The position numbers were made by a program, and so were the translations under genes. The notes under the pieces were generated by a model, which was not told the DNA's origin, did not search any database, and was given only the letters and a program-made list of their open reading frames with translations. Positions 33,783 through 42,692 of a stretch of 64,000 bases of DNA are shown one piece after another. The number at the start of each line of letters is the position of its first letter. The stretch's first letter is position 1. Source of the DNA: Pseudomonadota bacterium (GTDB lineage: Bacteria > Pseudomonadota > Alphaproteobacteria > Rhizobiales > Hyphomicrobiaceae); contig JAEXXM010000056.1 in the NCBI GenBank assembly GCA_023405815.1, positions 23,337-87,336 of the forward strand, read 5' to 3'.

Positions 33783-34733
33783 ATGCAGGTAATCGAAGCG
33801 CTGGCGTGGCCAGTCGCCTCCCAGAGCGGTGATCGCCACTCTCGATTGATCAAGGTGCTCCCTGCGCTCGCGGCGATGGCTGCGATCGTTGCGGCTGCGG
33901 CGATGCCGGACCCTGGGAACCTGAACGAGGCATCGTCGGAGGATGCCGAAGCGCAGGCGCGAGCGGCACTGGCCGAGCGGGTCCGCTACAAGGGCGGCGA
34001 GACGCTGATCGCCGCCTATACCGGCTCGCCCTACACCTATGCGAGCGATTTGCGCATCGAGGGGCCGGGCCGGGACATGACCGTGCACGGCATCGACTGG
34101 GAAGGTAAAGCCTTCGACGACCCGATCTACTACGGCGTGCGGGTCGCGCGCTGGCTTACCGGCAGCAGGCTTGGCGGCATGGTCGATTTCACCCACTCGA
34201 AGGCATATGCGCCGCTCGAGCAGGAGGTGGATGTATCCGGCACGCGTGACGGCGCATCGCTGCCGTCACGGTCGAAGGTGGGCGACCTGTTCCACAAGCT
34301 GGAGTTCACACACGGGCACAACATGCTGACGTTCAACGTTCTGTGGCGGCTGCCGTCGCTCGGCTCGTTTGTCAGTCCGTACGTGGGATTCGGCGTGGGC
34401 GCGGCGCTGCCGCATACGGAGGTGCAGCTCAAGGGCGTGCGCGGGCGCACCTACGAGTACCAGTACGTGGGGCCTGCAGCTCAGCTCCTGATCGGCGTCG
34501 AGGTGCGGGTGCCGCGACTATCCTATATCGCCGAATACAAGTTCACCGCCGCGTCGTACGCGGCGCCGCTGCAGAACCGCGACGGAAGCTGGCTGCCGCT
34601 GGATCTTTTGAACCAGTTCCAGCGCTGGTGGCGCGCCGAGCCCCCGATTGGGGGCTGGGCATCGACGACGCTGGTCAGTCATCAAGTGATCGGCGGCATG
34701 GGGTTCCGAACGGTTCCCGCAGCGGTGCCATAG
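33783..34733 (+). CDS. Outer-membrane beta-barrel protein resembling lipid A oxidase LpxQ
   Basis: A 316-residue exported protein. After an N-terminal hydrophobic segment (about 22-41) comes a barrel-like sequence. The stretch AAYTGSPYTYASDLRI and the motif DWEGKAFDDPIYYGVRVARW resemble the Rhizobium LpxQ/outer-membrane family, which oxidises lipid A glucosamine with O2. Later segments alternate polar and aromatic residues as beta strands (SFVSPYVGFGVGAALPH). It is 36 bp after the CDGSH gene and probably shares its operon. The LpxQ assignment rests on remembered family pattern and could be a non-enzymatic barrel. Confidence 0.6.
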   Translation: MQVIEALAWPVASQSGDRHSRLIKVLPALAAMAAIVAAAAMPDPGNLNEASSEDAEAQARAALAERVRYKGGETLIAAYTGSPYTYASDLRIEGPGRDMTVHGIDWEGKAFDDPIYYGVRVARWLTGSRLGGMVDFTHSKAYAPLEQEVDVSGTRDGASLPSRSKVGDLFHKLEFTHGHNMLTFNVLWRLPSLGSFVSPYVGFGVGAALPHTEVQLKGVRGRTYEYQYVGPAAQLLIGVEVRVPRLSYIAEYKFTAASYAAPLQNRDGSWLPLDLLNQFQRWWRAEPPIGGWASTTLVSHQVIGGMGFRTVPAAVP

Positions 34734-34745
34734 GCTGGTCGATGG

Positions 34746-35087
34746 CTACCTGCAGGGCCGAGCTTCGACCATGCAGCCCCAGCCGCTGGTCGAGCGCTCG
34801 CACTTGAGCGACTTCGAATGTGCGCGCTGGTAGCGGGCCCAATCGCTGCCGTACTCGAGGTCGACGAAGCCGGCCCACGACCTGATGGCGGCCACTTTGG
34901 CTGCCCGCTCGCTGATCTGGCCGGCGCTGCTGCCATAATGGAAGTGGTCGAGAAAACAGAGCTGTGCGCCTTCTCGGCGCATGGTGTGAACGGCTGCAAG
35001 CCCGGTCTCGTCGGCCAGCGCGGGGGCTGCGGTAAGGAGGAGGAGGGCGGCAGTAACTGTGGTGCGCAGCGGGCGTTCGATGACCAT
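34746..35087 (-). CDS. Small secreted protein with four cysteines, unknown function
   Basis: A 113-residue protein with a clear signal peptide (VTAALLLLTAAPALA, cleavage before DETG) and a mature part of about 90 residues containing four Cys (QLCFLD, LKCERS, GWGCMVE, RPCR), which could form two disulfides. Similar short exported proteins are widespread in Hyphomicrobiales without assigned function. I start at ATG 35087, where the signal peptide begins. It converges on the LpxQ-like gene. Confidence 0.7.
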   Translation of the reverse strand: MVIERPLRTTVTAALLLLTAAPALADETGLAAVHTMRREGAQLCFLDHFHYGSSAGQISERAAKVAAIRSWAGFVDLEYGSDWARYQRAHSKSLKCERSTSGWGCMVEARPCR

Positions 35088-35212
35088 TTCCGAGGGTCCT
35101 TCAACTAGGTTCCAGATGCCTCGAAAGCGGGCCAGATTCCCCGGCTCGGCTCGGTGACGTGGATCAAATTTGCGACGGAAGGCTGCCGCGTGCTGCAGAG
35201 AGGTCACGTTAC

Positions 35213-36403
35213 TCAGGGCTTGGCCGCCGCGGCCTTTACCGTCGGCGCGACGACCTCGACCTCGTCATTGGGGCGAAGCAGGGCGTTGGGACTGACGATG
35301 ACGCGGTCCTCGACCGTCAGTCCAGTTGCGATGACGACGCGCTCGCCCAGGTCGCGCTCGACGCCGATCGGGCGTAGTTGAAAGCGATTTTGGGGATCGA
35401 CGACGCCGACCATCTGGCGGCCGCTGCGCGTGATGAGCGTGTTGGTCGGCACGGTGACAAGCGATCGATCCTGCGCAACCTCGATGGTGACCTGTCCGTT
35501 CATGCCCGCGGGGATGCGACCGGCTGGATTCGGCATCAGCAACTCGGCGCGCATGGTGCTCGAGGTCTGATCGATGAGGCCGGATACGCGGACGATCTTG
35601 GCCGACAGCGGTGCGGGAAGCTCGGCGAAGGCGACTTTGGCCGGCGCGCCGGGCTTGACGGTCAGGGCCGAGGACTGGGGCACGTCGATCAGTACCCGCA
35701 GCTCATCGAGGCGCGCGATGCGCAACAGGTAGCCGCCGGCCTGGCTTGCGTCGCCGGAGACCTTGTCGCCGCGCTCAATGTGGCGGGCGATGATCGTGCC
35801 GTCGAAGGGTGCGCGCACGGTCTGGAAGCTCTGCACCTCCTCGAGGCGCTTCACCTCGGCGAGGGCGGCGGCCAGGTCGGCCTCTGCCGTCTTCTTAGTG
35901 GCGCGCCGCTCGTCGACGGTCTGTACAGAGACATGGCCTTTGTCGACGAGGCTTTCGCCGCGCTGGAGCGTCGCATCGGCGAGAAGAAGGCGAGCGCGCA
36001 CCTGGTCGGCGGCGGCACGCGCACGCCGCAGCTCCTGCTCCACCTCGGGGGCTTCGATGACGATGAGGATGTCACCGGCCTTGACCTGATCGCCGATGTC
36101 GACGCGGCGCTCCGAAACGATGCCGCTGGCGCGCGATGAGAGAAGAGCCTCCTCGGCGGGCGCTGTTCGCCCGGCGAGGGAGAGTGAGGCCGTGCCTGCG
36201 ACGGCTTCGGGCATGACGACGCGCACGGTCCGGGGTGCAGGCTTGGCGTCCTTCTTCACGGGCAGGGGCATGGGGCTGTCACCCATGCCGGCAAGCTGAA
36301 GCATTTTCCCGAGCGTTGCTGCCCCATCTGCTTGCGTCGCACAGAACGCAGCGCCCGCGCATGCAGCCGCAATCGTCGCGATAGCGATGAGCTTGCGGGT
36401 CAT
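35213..36403 (-). CDS. RND efflux periplasmic adaptor (membrane fusion protein)
   Basis: HlyD/AcrA-family adaptor of 396 residues linking the inner-membrane RND pump to an outer-membrane channel. It has an N-terminal signal (LIAIATIAAACAGAAFCA), the lipoyl/barrel-sandwich motif (GIVSERRVDIGDQVKAGDILIVIEAPEVEQELRR split by an alpha hairpin), the second lipoyl half (TVRAPFDGTIIARHIERGD), and a membrane-proximal beta-barrel (IPAGMNGQVTIEV). Last gene of the pump operon, 16 bp after the permease. No outer-membrane factor gene is nearby. Confidence 0.92.
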   Translation of the reverse strand: MTRKLIAIATIAAACAGAAFCATQADGAATLGKMLQLAGMGDSPMPLPVKKDAKPAPRTVRVVMPEAVAGTASLSLAGRTAPAEEALLSSRASGIVSERRVDIGDQVKAGDILIVIEAPEVEQELRRARAAADQVRARLLLADATLQRGESLVDKGHVSVQTVDERRATKKTAEADLAAALAEVKRLEEVQSFQTVRAPFDGTIIARHIERGDKVSGDASQAGGYLLRIARLDELRVLIDVPQSSALTVKPGAPAKVAFAELPAPLSAKIVRVSGLIDQTSSTMRAELLMPNPAGRIPAGMNGQVTIEVAQDRSLVTVPTNTLITRSGRQMVGVVDPQNRFQLRPIGVERDLGERVVIATGLTVEDRVIVSPNALLRPNDEVEVVAPTVKAAAAKP

Positions 36404-36419
36404 TGAGAGAGCTCCTTGG

Positions 36420-39400
36420 TCATTCTGCCGGCACCGGTGCTTGATTGGCTTGGTTCGGCTCGTGCTGCTCGCGCTTGCGGCTGCCGAGACCGGCGAAGAC
36501 CGAGAAGAGGAAGGGCACGAAGGTGAGAGTCGCGCAGGTTCCGAAAATGAGTCCGCCGACTACGGCACGCCCGAGCGGCGCGTTCTGCTCGCCGCCTTCG
36601 CCGTGGCCGAGCGCCATGGGCAGGATGCCGATGATCATCGCCGTCGCCGTCATGAGGACGGGACGCAGCCGCGTGCGCGCGGCGTCGATGGCAGCTTGAC
36701 GGGGCGTTTCGCCGTGGAGCAGGCGGTCGCGTGCAAAGCTCGTCACGAGGACGCTGTTCGCGGTGGAGACGCCGATGACCATGATGAGGCCGGTGAGAGC
36801 CGGCACCGAGAGCGGCGTTGCAGTGATGAAGAGCGCGAACAGTGCGCCGGAGATGGCCACGGGAAGTCCGCCCATGGCGATGCCCGGCATGATCCACGAC
36901 TGGAAGTTCACGACCATGACGAGGTAGACGAAGACTGAAGCGAGGGCGAGGCCGCCGAGCATCTCGCCGTAGGCCTGATCCATCGACTGCGCCTGGCCGG
37001 CGATCTCGATGCGGTTGCCGGGCTTCAAGCGCGAGCGCGCCTCGTTCACGAGCTTGAGGATGTCGCCGTAGATGCCGCCAATGTCGCGACCTTCGACATT
37101 GGCGAGGAGGGTCGTCGTCGGCTGCAGCGTGGTGCGATCGATGTTGGCCGGTATCTTGCGGATCTGGAGCGAGGCGAATGCGCGGAGAGGGATCGTGTCG
37201 CCTCCAGCTGACGGGCGCACCGGAGTGTTCAAGAGCTGTTCGAGAGAGGTGAGGTTCACGGGCGGCGCCACGACCTGCACGGTATAGGATGCACCCTGGG
37301 CAGGATCGGCCCAATAGCTCGGTGAGACGGTGCCCGACGCGCCGAGGGCGGCGAGCAATGCGGTCGCTGCATCCTGCGGTGTGACGCCGATCTGGAGGGC
37401 GCGGACGCGGTCGATCTCGAGATAGTAGGACGTGAGGTCCCGCACCTGACGCATGGCGATGTCGACGGCGCCCGAGACCTCGCGCATGCGCGCCATGAGG
37501 TCGCGCGCGATCTCGGCGTTGCCGGCCATGTCGCGGCCGACGAGGCGGACCTCGATTGCCGTCTGCGAGTTGCCGGCGAGGGTCTGGGATGTCGCGTCGG
37601 CGGGGCGGAAATAGAAGACGAGCTCTGGGAACCTCTGCTGCAGCAGGCGGCGGATTTCGCCGACGTACACGGGCGTGGGCGCATGACTGGCAGCGAGCTG
37701 AATGAGGATTTCGCCGTCGAACGAGCCGATCACACCGCTGTCGACCCAGGCGAGATTGATTGGCTCGGGGCTGCCGATGTTCTCGGCGACGAAGCCGATC
37801 TCCTCAGGGGGAATCACCTCGCGAATCGCCCGCTGAACGTCGGCGAATATCTCCGCCGTGCCTTCTATTCTTGTCCCTGTGGGCGCGCGAACATAGATGC
37901 GCATCATGCCCGCGTCGGTTTCGGGGAAGAACTGGCGGCCGAGATGGACGGCCGAGAAGGCGCCGAGCGTGAGGGCGAAGGTCAACCCCAGGATCGGCAG
38001 GATCTTCCAGCGCAGCAGCACGGTCGCGATGCCTTCGACGATGCGCTCGAGCAGCGAGAGGAGACGATCGATGATGCTGCCGCCGGAGTGGTGGGCACCC
38101 GGCGACAGCATCATCGACGCGAGCGTCGGCACCAGCGTTCGCGACAAGACGTAGGACGCAGCCATGGCGAAGACGACCGCCAAGGCGAGCGGGATGAAGA
38201 CGAAGGCGGCCGTTCCGGTGAGCAGGAACAGCGGCGAGAAGACGATGCAGATGGAGACGGTGGAGACGAACTCGGGGAACGCGACCTCGCTGGCGCTCTT
38301 GAGGATAGCTTCCTGCAACCCTAATCCGGCTTCGAGATTGCGGTTGATGTTCTCGATCTCGACCAGGGCATTGTCGACGAGGATGCCGATGGCGAGCATC
38401 AGGCCCCCGAGCGTCATCAGGTTGAAGGTGTTGCCGGTGAGCGCGAGGCCGGTGATGGAGGCGAGGAGTGCCAAGGGAATTGACGTCAGGACGATGAGCG
38501 AGGAGCGCCAGCTTCCGAGGAACACGAGAACGACGAAGGCGACGAGAAGTCCGACGACGACGCCTTCCGTCATCACGTTGTCGATCGCCTGCTCGACGAA
38601 GATGGACTGATCGAACACCGGTGCGATGGTAATGCCGGGCGGAGCGGACGCCTGCAGCTCGGGCAGGCGCGCCTTGATTGCGCGCACGATGTCGAGCGTC
38701 GAGGCATTGCCGAGCTTCAGGATCTGCACGATCACCGCGTTCTGGCCATCGAGGCGGGCGATATTCGTCTGCACGGCCTGGCCGTCGCGAACGCTGGCGA
38801 CGTCGGAGACGCGAACGACGCGGCCATCGACGGAGCGCAGAGGCAGGTCGGCGAAGCTGGCGACCGTCTCCGGGCTGGCGTTGGTGGTGATGGTGATCTC
38901 GCGCGCATCGACGCGCAGTGCTCCGGAGGGGAGCGTCAGGTTCTGGGTGGCGGTGGCGCGAGCGATGTCGCTTGCCGCGATGCCGTATGCCTGCAGCGCC
39001 TCGGGCTTCAGATCGATCATCACCTGACGCGAGGCCCCCCCATAGGGCAGCGTCAGGCGGATGCCGGGGATGGACTGGATCTGCGCGCGCAGAGCAAGCC
39101 GGGCGTAATCATAAAGAGCGCCATCCGTCAGGGTGTCGGAGGCCAGCACGAGCTGGATGATCGGCACGCTTGAGGGGACATAGGGCACGATCAGCGGTGG
39201 GTTGGTGCCCGTCGGCATGCGGCGCAGGATGGTTTGACTTACGGATGTCACCTGGGCGAACGCGTCGGTGACGTTCGTCCCCGGCTGGAACGCGATGCGC
39301 ACGACGCCGACGCCGTTGATGGTCTCGGAGCGGACCTCGCGCAGGTTGTCGACGTTGTTCATGATGGCGAGCTCGCTGAACGAGGTCAGCTTGCTCGCCA

Positions 39401-39575
39401 TCTCCTGGGGGTTGAGGCCCTGGTAGGTCCAGATGAGGTTGATCGCCGGAATGTTGACCGCGGGGAGGATGTCGGTCGACATCCTGCGCGCGCTGAGGCC
39501 CCCGAGCAGCAGCAGAAGAATGGCGAGCACGCCGATGCTGTGGCGGTGGCTCAGCGCATATCGGACGATCCACAT
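36420..39575 (-). CDS. RND-type multidrug efflux permease
   Basis: AcrB/HAE1-type proton-driven transporter of 1051 residues, 12 transmembrane helices and two large periplasmic loops. The TM4 relay reads GILVDNALVEIENINR, with Asp-Asn where AcrB has Asp-Asp, so only one of the two TM4 carboxylates is present. The N-terminus (IVRYALSHRHSIGVLAILLLLLGG) and the TM10-11 region (GVSTANSVLVTSFARDRL) are typical. It is flanked by a sensor kinase upstream and the adaptor downstream in one operon. Substrate unknown. Confidence 0.93.
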   Translation of the reverse strand: MWIVRYALSHRHSIGVLAILLLLLGGLSARRMSTDILPAVNIPAINLIWTYQGLNPQEMASKLTSFSELAIMNNVDNLREVRSETINGVGVVRIAFQPGTNVTDAFAQVTSVSQTILRRMPTGTNPPLIVPYVPSSVPIIQLVLASDTLTDGALYDYARLALRAQIQSIPGIRLTLPYGGASRQVMIDLKPEALQAYGIAASDIARATATQNLTLPSGALRVDAREITITTNASPETVASFADLPLRSVDGRVVRVSDVASVRDGQAVQTNIARLDGQNAVIVQILKLGNASTLDIVRAIKARLPELQASAPPGITIAPVFDQSIFVEQAIDNVMTEGVVVGLLVAFVVLVFLGSWRSSLIVLTSIPLALLASITGLALTGNTFNLMTLGGLMLAIGILVDNALVEIENINRNLEAGLGLQEAILKSASEVAFPEFVSTVSICIVFSPLFLLTGTAAFVFIPLALAVVFAMAASYVLSRTLVPTLASMMLSPGAHHSGGSIIDRLLSLLERIVEGIATVLLRWKILPILGLTFALTLGAFSAVHLGRQFFPETDAGMMRIYVRAPTGTRIEGTAEIFADVQRAIREVIPPEEIGFVAENIGSPEPINLAWVDSGVIGSFDGEILIQLAASHAPTPVYVGEIRRLLQQRFPELVFYFRPADATSQTLAGNSQTAIEVRLVGRDMAGNAEIARDLMARMREVSGAVDIAMRQVRDLTSYYLEIDRVRALQIGVTPQDAATALLAALGASGTVSPSYWADPAQGASYTVQVVAPPVNLTSLEQLLNTPVRPSAGGDTIPLRAFASLQIRKIPANIDRTTLQPTTTLLANVEGRDIGGIYGDILKLVNEARSRLKPGNRIEIAGQAQSMDQAYGEMLGGLALASVFVYLVMVVNFQSWIMPGIAMGGLPVAISGALFALFITATPLSVPALTGLIMVIGVSTANSVLVTSFARDRLLHGETPRQAAIDAARTRLRPVLMTATAMIIGILPMALGHGEGGEQNAPLGRAVVGGLIFGTCATLTFVPFLFSVFAGLGSRKREQHEPNQANQAPVPAE

Positions 39576-39601
39576 ACTGTCGCGTGCCCCCGAGCACTTG
39601 G

Positions 39602-41050
39602 CTAGAACGCCGATTCTGCGGTTGCGGAACGTGCATCCAGGTTCGGCTCGTGCGACGCGGCGCGGTCATCGTCGCGATCGACGGCCACGCGCTCGGAGGT
39701 GATGACGATCTGGGCGCGCAGTCCGGGCTCGGGCGAGCGGTTCGCGAGATGGAGCGAGAAGCCGTCCTTCTCCAGGGCCGTCTGTGCGATAGCGAGGCCG
39801 AGGCCGCTGCCGATGGCGCTCTTGTTGCGGCCGCGGAAGAAGCGCTGGGTCACCATCGGCATCTCGTCCTCGGGGATGCCGGGGCCGGAATCTTCCAGCG
39901 TCAGCAGCACGCCACGCGATCCGGGTGCGAGCGACCAGCGCAGCGGGGCGTTGGCTGGTGTGTGCTGCAGGGCGTTCTCGGTGAGATTGCGCAAAGCCAT
40001 GTGGAAAGCATCGGGGCTGACGCGTGCGCGGCAACGGAACAGCGCGTCGTCGACCACCGGCGCTACCTCGCGGTCGTAGGCGCGCAGCTCGTTGCAGATG
40101 GCGCGTAGCTTGGCACCGACGTTCACCCATTCCTGCGGCGCGCGCAGCTCGGCGGCGTCCACATGGGCCATGGCGAGGAGCTGCGTCGCCATGCGGTTGG
40201 TGCGATCGGCAGCGGTGAGGGCGCTGCGCAGAGCGTTGTAGCGCGTGCCGGGATCGGTCGCGGCGAGAGCGACCTGCACTTGGGTGCGCAGTCCGGCAAG
40301 GGGCGTGCGCAACTCATGTGCGGCAAAGGCGGTGACACTGCGCTCGTGCTCGCGCGCGGCGACGACCTTCTCGAAAAGATCATTCAAGGCGTCGACGACG
40401 GGGCGGATCTCGCTCGGGCTGCGGCCGATCTCGAGCGGGCCGAGCGCGTCAGGCGAGCGGCCGGCGAGTGCGGCCGTCAGCCGGCGCAGCGGCTCGAGGC
40501 CTTCGCGCAAAGCGAACCAGATCAGTACGCTCAAGACGCCGAAGACGATGAGGCCCGGGATCGTCAGGCCCCACATCAACTCGCGCACGAGGCGCTCGCG
40601 GTGCGCGATGTTGTCTCCGACCAGCACACGAATGCCACGCTCGGAGTCCGCCCGGGCGTAAACCCGCCACTTGGTGCCGTTGATCTCCTGATTGGAGAAG
40701 CCGCTGCTCGCATTGGTGAGCTGGACCGAAGGCGCCTCGCTGGATTTTCCGACCAGACGTCCGTCGATCGACCATACCTGACAGGCGAGCTTGAAATCGG
40801 TGGCGAGAGAAACCGGGGCCGTCGAGCGGCTCGGCACACGGACGCCGGAGACGCCGCTTGTGATATTGAGGTCAGCGCTGTTCATCAGCGAGTTGACCAT
40901 GCGCGTCGCCTCCTCGAGGCGCGAATCGAGAACGCGCTCGAGCTCCTTGCGGCTGCCGGAGTAGATCCACGCCATGCCGCAGACCCAGACGATGCCCGTT
41001 GCCAGCAAGAGCAACCCGAAGAGGCGCGCGGTCATGGAATTCATATGCAT
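39602..41050 (-). CDS. Sensor histidine kinase encoded in the RND operon
   Basis: QseC/PmrB-type kinase of 482 residues: transmembrane helix 1 (about 8-30), a periplasmic sensor region of about 135 residues, transmembrane helix 2 (about 165-188), a HAMP-like linker, HisKA with the phospho-His near residue 260 (AFAAHELRTPLAGLR), and HATPase_c with LRNLTENALQHTP, DSGPGIPEDE and GSGLGLAIA. First gene of the kinase-permease-adaptor operon (26 and 16 bp gaps). Its likely partner is the regulator encoded at 42029-42685. A CTTAAG-N5-CTTAAG repeat lies 40-56 bp before its start. Confidence 0.9.
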   Translation of the reverse strand: MHMNSMTARLFGLLLLATGIVWVCGMAWIYSGSRKELERVLDSRLEEATRMVNSLMNSADLNITSGVSGVRVPSRSTAPVSLATDFKLACQVWSIDGRLVGKSSEAPSVQLTNASSGFSNQEINGTKWRVYARADSERGIRVLVGDNIAHRERLVRELMWGLTIPGLIVFGVLSVLIWFALREGLEPLRRLTAALAGRSPDALGPLEIGRSPSEIRPVVDALNDLFEKVVAAREHERSVTAFAAHELRTPLAGLRTQVQVALAATDPGTRYNALRSALTAADRTNRMATQLLAMAHVDAAELRAPQEWVNVGAKLRAICNELRAYDREVAPVVDDALFRCRARVSPDAFHMALRNLTENALQHTPANAPLRWSLAPGSRGVLLTLEDSGPGIPEDEMPMVTQRFFRGRNKSAIGSGLGLAIAQTALEKDGFSLHLANRSPEPGLRAQIVITSERVAVDRDDDRAASHEPNLDARSATAESAF

Positions 41051-41089
41051 CTCACATCAGGCCCCGGCAGAACGGCACACCCTTTCCAG

Positions 41090-41106
41090 CTTAAGTGGAG
41101 CTTAAG
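41090..41106 (-). promoter_or_regulatory. 11-bp direct repeat, probable response-regulator binding site (kinase/RND operon)
   Basis: CTTAAGtggagCTTAAG. This fits the PmrA/QseB box (YTTAAK-N5-YTTAAK) and equally the CtrA consensus TTAA-N7-TTAA; both regulators are OmpR-type. It is centred about 48 bp before the kinase ATG, within the 84-bp gap to the L,D-transpeptidase gene. Confidence 0.6.
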
Positions 41107-41134
41107 GGGCGATTGTGCCGCCATTTCAATGACC

Positions 41135-41830
41135 TCATACCGGTGCGTTGGTGGGTCGCGCCGGCGCCCGGCTCAGGAGCGGGTCGGGAAGCACGACCGT
41201 CTTGGTGCCGATCGGCACGCGCTGGAACAGGTCGATGACGTCGTGGTCGAGGAGGCGGATGCAGCCGCTGGACGTGGCTTTGCCGAGGGAGGCGGGCCGG
41301 CCACCGCCGTGAATGCGGTAAAGTGTGTCGCGGCCGCCCTGGTAGAGATATAGCGCGCGTGCACCGAGAGGGTTCTCAGGCCCGCCCGGCATGCCGTTGG
41401 CGAAGGGCGCGGTCCGCGGATCGCGCGCCACCATCTCCGCCGGCGGGGTCCACTTTGGCCATTCGGCCTTGCGCGCAATCATCGCCGAGCCGCTCCATCC
41501 GAAGCCTTCGCGGCCGACCTCGATTCCATAGCGAATGGCGCGCCCGTTGCCGGTGACGAGATAGAGATAGCGGTTGGGCGTATCGACGATGATCGTACCA
41601 GCGGCCTCGGCCGTCTCGAACTTCACCTCCTGTCGCCGGTATTGCGGGTCGAGGCGCCCGAGGTCGACGGCTCCAAGAGGGAAGCGCTCGGCTTTGAGTG
41701 CCGCATAGTTGCGCCGATCCGATTCCGTGGCCTCATAGGGAAGCCCGAGCCACGCGAGATCGGTCGAGGCGCATCCCGACAGAGCAAATGACATAAGCAG
41801 AGCAGCGGCAGTTGCGCGCAGCCTCGACAT
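41135..41830 (-). CDS. Lipoprotein L,D-transpeptidase (YkuD domain)
   Basis: Murein or lipoprotein cross-linking enzyme of 231 residues. The lipobox LSGCAS (Cys about residue 19) indicates outer- or inner-membrane anchoring. The YkuD catalytic block is YRIHGGGRPASLGKATSSGCIRLLDHD, with the nucleophilic Cys in SSGCIR and the upstream His. GGGGGGA precedes the ATG at 41830. It is upstream of the kinase/RND operon on the same strand and divergent from the response regulator, with one repeat element at 41912-41928 between them, suggesting shared control with envelope efflux. Confidence 0.92.
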   Translation of the reverse strand: MSRLRATAAALLMSFALSGCASTDLAWLGLPYEATESDRRNYAALKAERFPLGAVDLGRLDPQYRRQEVKFETAEAAGTIIVDTPNRYLYLVTGNGRAIRYGIEVGREGFGWSGSAMIARKAEWPKWTPPAEMVARDPRTAPFANGMPGGPENPLGARALYLYQGGRDTLYRIHGGGRPASLGKATSSGCIRLLDHDVIDLFQRVPIGTKTVVLPDPLLSRAPARPTNAPV

Positions 41831-41911
41831 CGACGGTCCCCCCAGATAAAGCGGCGATAGCGTGGAATGAGGCAGACGCGCCTCGAGCTGCGGGGCACCG
41901 TAACGTCCGAC

Positions 41912-41928
41912 ATTAAGGCAACCTTAAG
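41912..41928. promoter_or_regulatory. Direct repeat in the divergent L,D-transpeptidase/regulator promoter
   Basis: ATTAAGgcaacCTTAAG, the same TTAA-N7-TTAA pattern as at 41090-41106 with one deviation from the PmrA-type half site. It lies about 100 bp before the regulator ATG and 82 bp before the L,D-transpeptidase ATG, so it could serve both. Confidence 0.55.
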
Positions 41929-42028
41929 CGGGGCCATCGGCCGCCTTGCCGAGGCCGCGACAGTTTGGCTTGATGCAGCCTTGCGCCGCGCGCCGATCGG
42001 GCGGGCCGCGAAATCACGGGAAAGCTGG

Positions 42029-42685
42029 ATGCGTCTGTTGGTGGTCGAGGACGATGCCGTTTTGCGCAGCGGGTTGACGGTCGGTCTCGGACTTCACGGG
42101 TTCACCGCCGAATCCGTCGAGACGTGCACGGAAGCGCTTGCGGCACTTTCGACGACGAAGTTCGATGCGGTGGTGCTCGACATCATGCTTCCCGACGGCT
42201 CGGGGTTCGACGTGCTGCGTGAATTGCGACAGCGCAACGATCCGGTGCCGGTGCTTCTGCTCACGGCGCGCGATGCGGTGAGCGACAGGGTGCGAGGCCT
42301 GGATGACGGTGCCGATGACTACATGGGCAAGCCGTTCGATCTCGATGAGCTCGCTGCGCGATTGCGGGCGCTACGGCGGCGCGCGGTGGGCCGGGCGACA
42401 GCGACGATCTCGTGGCAGGGGTTGGTGCTCGATCCCGAGCGCCGGACCATCAACGACGGAGACGTTCCGATCAACCTATCGCGGCGGGAGTTCGCGCTGC
42501 TCCTAAAGCTCGTCGAGAGGCCCGGTGTCATTCATTCAAAGCCGGAGCTCGAGGCCGTTCTCTATGGCTGGCAGGAGGAAGTCGACAGCAACGCCGTCGA
42601 GGTCCACATCCATAACCTGCGCGCCAAGATCGGCCGCGAGCGCATCGAGACGGTGCGCGGTCTCGGCTACCGCGCGAAGCAGTAG
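42029..42685 (+). CDS. OmpR-family response regulator (QseB/PmrA-like)
   Basis: A 218-residue regulator. Receiver: LLVVEDD, phosphoacceptor Asp51 (VVLDIMLP), LLLTARD and Lys in YMGKPFDLDEL. The winged helix domain has LSRREFALLLKLVERPGVIHSK and ends NAVEVHIHNLRAKIG / ETVRGLGYRAK. The start at ATG 42029 gives the canonical MRLLVVEDD; the frame is open upstream but crosses the binding-site repeat. Probable partner of the kinase at 39602-41050 and regulator of the RND operon. It converges on the methyltransferase gene with seven bases between stops. Confidence 0.9.
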   Translation: MRLLVVEDDAVLRSGLTVGLGLHGFTAESVETCTEALAALSTTKFDAVVLDIMLPDGSGFDVLRELRQRNDPVPVLLLTARDAVSDRVRGLDDGADDYMGKPFDLDELAARLRALRRRAVGRATATISWQGLVLDPERRTINDGDVPINLSRREFALLLKLVERPGVIHSKPELEAVLYGWQEEVDSNAVEVHIHNLRAKIGRERIETVRGLGYRAKQ

Positions 42686-42692
42686 GTGTGCT

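Noticed and set aside
41867..42028. Upstream extension of the response regulator at 42029
   Set aside because: The extension reads through the TTAA-N7-TTAA repeat and promoter; the receiver domain begins exactly at ATG 42029.
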